A stretch of DNA of 26,527 nt from a virus: positions 1 to 26,527 of IMG/VR virus record IMGVR_UViG_3300017962_000093, one strand, 5' to 3'. Shown piece after piece: positions 17,201-23,200 of this stretch; position 1 is the first letter of the stretch; every line of letters starts with the position of its first letter. Made by a program: the position numbers and the translations under genes. The notes under the pieces are model-generated. The model made no database searches. It was not told where the DNA came from and worked only from the letters and a program-made list of their open reading frames with translations.

Positions 17201-20200
17201 AACTTGGGACGTCCTAAGACAAACTGAAACAGATATGAAAGTAAAAAGTATCATTAACAGTGATAGTTCTAAGTCGATAGAAATTAAAACACGAAAAGCA
17301 CCCGATGTTGAACCAGGAGATATTATTGGGGTGTTAGGCATAGGACCTAAACAAAATAGATTCTACAAAGTTTTAAGAAAGAGTTTAGATGTAATTTATG
17401 CCCAAACAACCGGCGAAGTTGAAGATGCTGAGGAAGCCGATGGATTTATTTTAAAACTTATTAGTTCAAGAGTTTCAACACTTAATGATGTAAACAGTAA
17501 GATTACAAGAGACAATTATTCTACACAAGAAAGAGTATGGGTAGATCATGACGAAAATGATAGATGGACTGTTGTTGAAAATACAAATAGTCACAGTATA
17601 GCACAACAAATTTATAACGGCACAGTTGAAGGAAGTTTAGGAACAGACAAGCGTGTGTTTGGTACAAGCATTAGTGCAAATACAAATAATACATCTATTG
17701 TAGTAGGTTCTCCTGCACCTATTAACAGTGTTGACGGAAACGGAAATGCTATTCCTGGTAGAGTTGATATTCATTTTAGAGCAGGAGAAAACATTAATCT
17801 TGTGTTATCACAATCTCTTGATGCACCAACTAACTTATTTGATGATATACAGAGTTTTGGACGTTCAACAGCAATTAGTTCAGATGGCAAATGGATATTT
17901 GTAGGTATTCCTTATGCTTCTAATGTAAAAACAAAGTACAGAGGACAATTTGCTTCTTCAGCAGTTTATGAAAAAGACGAAATTGTAAAATATACTAATC
18001 AATACTGGAAAGCAAAAAATATTATTGAACCTACAGATCCAAGTTTAGATTTCCAAAGTTTTAGTTCACATATTAGACACTTGATTTCTACGTATGATGA
18101 ACAAACACAGGTTTATGATAATATCTATTACATTCTTAGAGGAAACTTTTTATTCCAAGAAGAACAAACAGATCATGTATTAATCAGAGCACCAAGACTT
18201 GCATATGTTGCAACAACTCCGGGCGATACTTTAGAACTTTTCTGGAACGATATTAACACAAGATATCCAAGCGGTGTTGCACCATTCAATGGAAATTCAA
18301 CGCTGTCAAAAGCATTCTTTGACGGTAATCATACTATTGCTGATAAGATTGATGATATTCTTTTAGTAGACAACACACAAGCAATTCCAAGTGTTGGAGA
18401 AACTATTTCAAGTTCAACAGCAGTAGGTATTGTTGCATTTGCATATACAACTGGAGATAATAGAACACTAATTTATGTTAGAGATGCAAACGGTGATTTT
18501 GAATCAGAAGGTACACTGTTTGTTGGAGATATTTCAATCGGTGCTTTTGAAAGAGCAGTTGAACAAGACGATCCGGCATTAGGTGGTTGGTGGAAAATTG
18601 ATGTTGGATTATTTTATGAGTCTGTAGCAACAATTGAAACTAAACCATACCTTGTAATTCAAGATGTAATTCAAGAAGGTATTTCAAGAACACCTAACTA
18701 TTATGAAAATGTATTAAGAATAACAGACGATTCTAATTCTCCAACAGTAACTTCTTATATTGAAAGTTTAACTTACACAGGAGACAACGGCGACGAAATT
18801 GCTGATAGATGGGTGTTTAGAGCACCTCGCTCATTAGATTCGAATTTAGTTGTAGGTGAAAAAGTTAATTTCTTCTTTAATGAATATAGAAATGCAGACA
18901 ATTTACTACAAGATCCAGCAGTAATCGGAAGTAATATTACACATGATTATCTAAACAATAACGAACACACTATTGCAGATTTATGGGATGGCTGGATTGA
19001 AGTTAATTTAACAAACTTTGATGACAGAGGTTCGCCTACACCAGGAGATCCAGATTATAATCCAAATTACGGTAATCCGTTTATTCCTGTAGTTGGTGAT
19101 ATTGTTCAGGATAATGACACTCTTGCAACAGCAGAAGTTGCCGCTATTGAAAAAACGTTTAATGATTTGCGTGTATGGGTTAAGAACAAAACAGGTACTT
19201 GGAAGTTAGGACTTAACAATGGTGCTATTTCAAGTATGAGCATCGTTGGAGGTTCACAAGGCGTAGGTGTTTTAAGACTTGTAGGAACTACTGACACAGT
19301 TAACTTGCAATCTTCTACAGCAGGGTGGATTGTTGTTATAGATAGAGGAGAAAATATTCCAAGAGGTACTACTCGTACACTTCAAGGATTTGAATATTGG
19401 GTTTACAAGTCAATCTTATTAGAAGGTATAGCACGAGATGCAAATCCACCTTCTAAGACTAACAACGATTGGCAAAGAGTTTATAATATTCCTGCTGATG
19501 AAGACGGAACATCATCAGGATTGCAGAAACAAGGTGCCTTTGCTATCTATCTAAGAAATGCAAGTAATTTCTTTACATTGCAAGGAGTATATGTTACACC
19601 TGATTTTGAAGCAAATAGATATCTTGGTAGTGATATTAAAATTGTAAGTCATACAAATAATACTTACTCTGCTTATGTTTTAAGTAAAGGCAATGCTACA
19701 TTTGATCAACCAGGAAGAATTACAATTTTTAACTGGACAGCCGGCGATGGTTGGAAACTTGGTGCTGATGAAAACTATCGAGGAGACTTTGTAAGCACAG
19801 TTACATACTTTGAAGGCGAATATGTTAAGTTTGGTAACACAGTATATCAGGCAAAAACAAATTTGATTCCAGGTTTATTTAATTTAAGTAATTGGGAAGA
19901 AGTAAGCACAGGTGTGGACCTAAATGGATTCTTACCAAATGATACAGGATTTATTGTTGGCACAGACAGTGCAATTGAAACAGAAAATTTATACGAATTC
20001 GGAACTCAATTTGATGTTAGTTTTACTGGTGATGTATTAGCAACTATTGTAAAATATGGCGATGCTATTGACAGTTCGATAGCAACACGTAAATTGATCA
20101 TTTATAGAAAATCATTATTGGGTCATTATGTATTTGATCAAATGATTGATGCACCATATGCAGATATAAACTATGGTGATTCGTTAACAGTTTCAACTGA

Positions 20201-23200
20201 TGGTAAATTTATTGCAGTTGGTGCGCCTAATTATACAGACGCTTATTCGAATCAAGGTACAGTGTTTATATATGAACAATTAAACGGAAAATTTGAACAA
20301 GTACAACACTTGACAGGACCTAAAGGATTACCAAATGAAAAGTTTGGATCGGTTGTTAGATATGACAATGATAGAATTGTTGTACATTCTGCAGGCGGCG
20401 ATTTGTTTAGTAACACAAACTTTGATGATGGCACAACAGTCTTTGACAATGGTACAACAAGATTTAGTTCAACACTTGTAGATACAGGCGAAGTATTTGT
20501 ATTTGAGTTATTAGGAAACAGATATGTTTACAGTGACAAGTTAGAATACGCAAATCGTAAAACACTTTACTTCGGTAGAACAATGTTGATTAAAAATAAT
20601 CACATATATGTTTCGTTACCGCAATTTAAGAGAGACGGAAATGATTCTGCTGGAACTGTTTTAGATTATAGAGTAAAACTTAATACAAGATTGTGGGAAA
20701 GAAAACGCAATGCAAGACCTCTTGTTGATGTTCAAAAAATTAAAGGTATTACAATCTATAATAAAGACACTAAAACTGTTGAAGAATATTTAGATTATAT
20801 TGATCCTATTCAAGGAAAAATTGCAGGTCCTGCGGAAGTTGAATTATCATTTAAAGTATCGTATGATCCTGCAACTTATAGTGTTGCCGAAGTTAATACT
20901 GTTAACAAAGACGAAACTAACTTTACCGCAAGTGAAATGACTGGTAAATTATGGTGGGATACTGATGCTGTAAGATTTATTAATCCATATAGTAATACAG
21001 GAAATATATTTAATGTTAGTAATACTATGAATTCACTGTTCCCAGGAACAGAAATCGAAATTTATGAATGGGTAGAATCGACATTAACTCCTGAAGAATG
21101 GGACGCACAAGCAGATTCAGAAGAAGGACTTGCTAACGGTATAAGTGGAAAAACAAAATATGGTATGAATGCTTATAGTGTTAAACGTGTCTATGACGAA
21201 CCTGCACAGAAATTTACAAGTTATTATTATTACTGGGTAAGAAATAAAAAAACTATTCCAGATGCGCCTGGTAGAACTATAAGTGCATCAGATGTACAAG
21301 AATTAATTAGAGATCCATCAGGTCAAGGTTACAAATATATTTCATTGTTAAACAACAACGAATGGACTGCTCATAACTTAGAAAGTACGATTAGAGGATT
21401 AAGCACAATTCTTAAATTCTCGTATTGGACTATCGATAATACAGAAAAGAATATTCACAATCAATACAGTATTATTACTAATGGTTTAGAAACAAGTTTA
21501 CCTAAGTCTGATTTTGAGAAAAAATGGTTTGATAGTTTAATTGGTTATGATGAACAGGGTAGAGAAGTACCAGATAGATTCTTAGGTGAAAAAGAACGCT
21601 ATGGTATCTTGAATAGTCCAAGACAAACAATGTTTGTTAATAGGGTTGAAGCATTAAAACAGTTAGTAGAAAGAACAAATAGTGTTCTTATTAAAAATGT
21701 TTTAGTTGATGATTTTGATTTATCAGATTTAGAAACCAATGATCCTATTCCAACATTAGCATCGAGAAGATACGATATTCAAATTGATACTAATGACGAA
21801 CTTCAATTTGTTGCAGTTGGTAGAGTTAGACCAGCAACATTATCAGCAACAATCCAAGATGGTAAAATTTTAAGAGTTGATATTACGGATCCAGGTCGAG
21901 GTTACAAAACAGTTCCAACGGTAAGTTTTGTTACAGGAACTGGTGAAGGCGCAGACGTTCAATTAGAAATTAATAATGTAGGTTCTGTTGTAAATGCAAC
22001 AGTAATAGATAGTGGTAGAAACTACCAACAAAATGATTTAGTAATTGTTAGAAAGTTTACAGTTCTTACTACAGTAGACAGCAGTTACGCTAACAAGTGG
22101 TCATTGTATGAATATGTTGGAGGACTTGAACCTTGGAATAGAGTAGCAAGTCAACGATTTGATGTTTCCCCTTATTGGTCATATGCTGATTGGTATGCAG
22201 AAGGATATAACAATTTAACAAAAGCAGATTTTATTATAGACGAAACATATGAATTAGAATCTTTAGATGATTCGTTTGGTGATATTGTAAAAATTAACAC
22301 TGTAGGATCGGGCGGTTGGTTATTACTTAGAAAAATTGACGATCAAAGAAATGTAGACTATACTGTAAATTACGAAACAATAGGTCGAGAAAATGCAACA
22401 ATACAGTTAAGCAACTCAATATATGATTATGCTGATGAATTAACAGGATATGATAGTTTTGGTTACGATGATAGTGCATTTGATTTACAACCTGTTGACG
22501 AATTGCGAATTATACTAAAAACTTTGAGAGATAAAATCTTTATTGATAATCTTGCAATTCATTACAACGAATTATTCTTTGCCCAAATGCGTTATATATT
22601 ATCAGAACAGTCTTTTGTTGACTGGATGTTTAAAACAAGTTTTGTAAAAGCAAAGCATAATATTGGCAAATTAAGAAAAGATATTACATTTAACAATGAC
22701 TTCTTAGAAAGTTATGAAGCATATGCTAAAGAAGTTAAACCTTATAAAACAAAAATTAGAGAGTATCTAAGTACTTACGAAAATCAAGATAACTCTCAAA
22801 CAATGGTCACTGACTTTGATTTACCTGCTTCGTACAGCGAAAAAGAAGGTAAGATTATACCACAGAATGCTATTGTTTACAATGACGAACTAAGAGTTGC
22901 AAGTGATGTAATTAATTCTTATCCTTATAAACATTGGGTAGACAATGCAAGTTTTGAAATTAAAGATGTTACAATTTTTGATGCAGGATCAGGTTATGAA
23001 AATGCACCAGCGGTAGAATTTGTTGGCGGCGGCGGAAGCGGCGCTAAGGCAACAGCATATGTTGGTGGAGGCAAGATTACTGAAATTAAAATTGATAATC
23101 CAGGATCTGGATATCTAAGTGCTCCGAAAATTATACTTAATGGTAATGTTGCAGATGGCGGCAAAGTAGCAAAAGTTAGTGCTGTAATTGGCAATACTAA

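Noticed and set aside
22994-23194. Proline-rich minus-strand frame of 66 codons
   Set aside because: It is the complement of the Gly-rich GSGY repeat region; its composition is explained by that.
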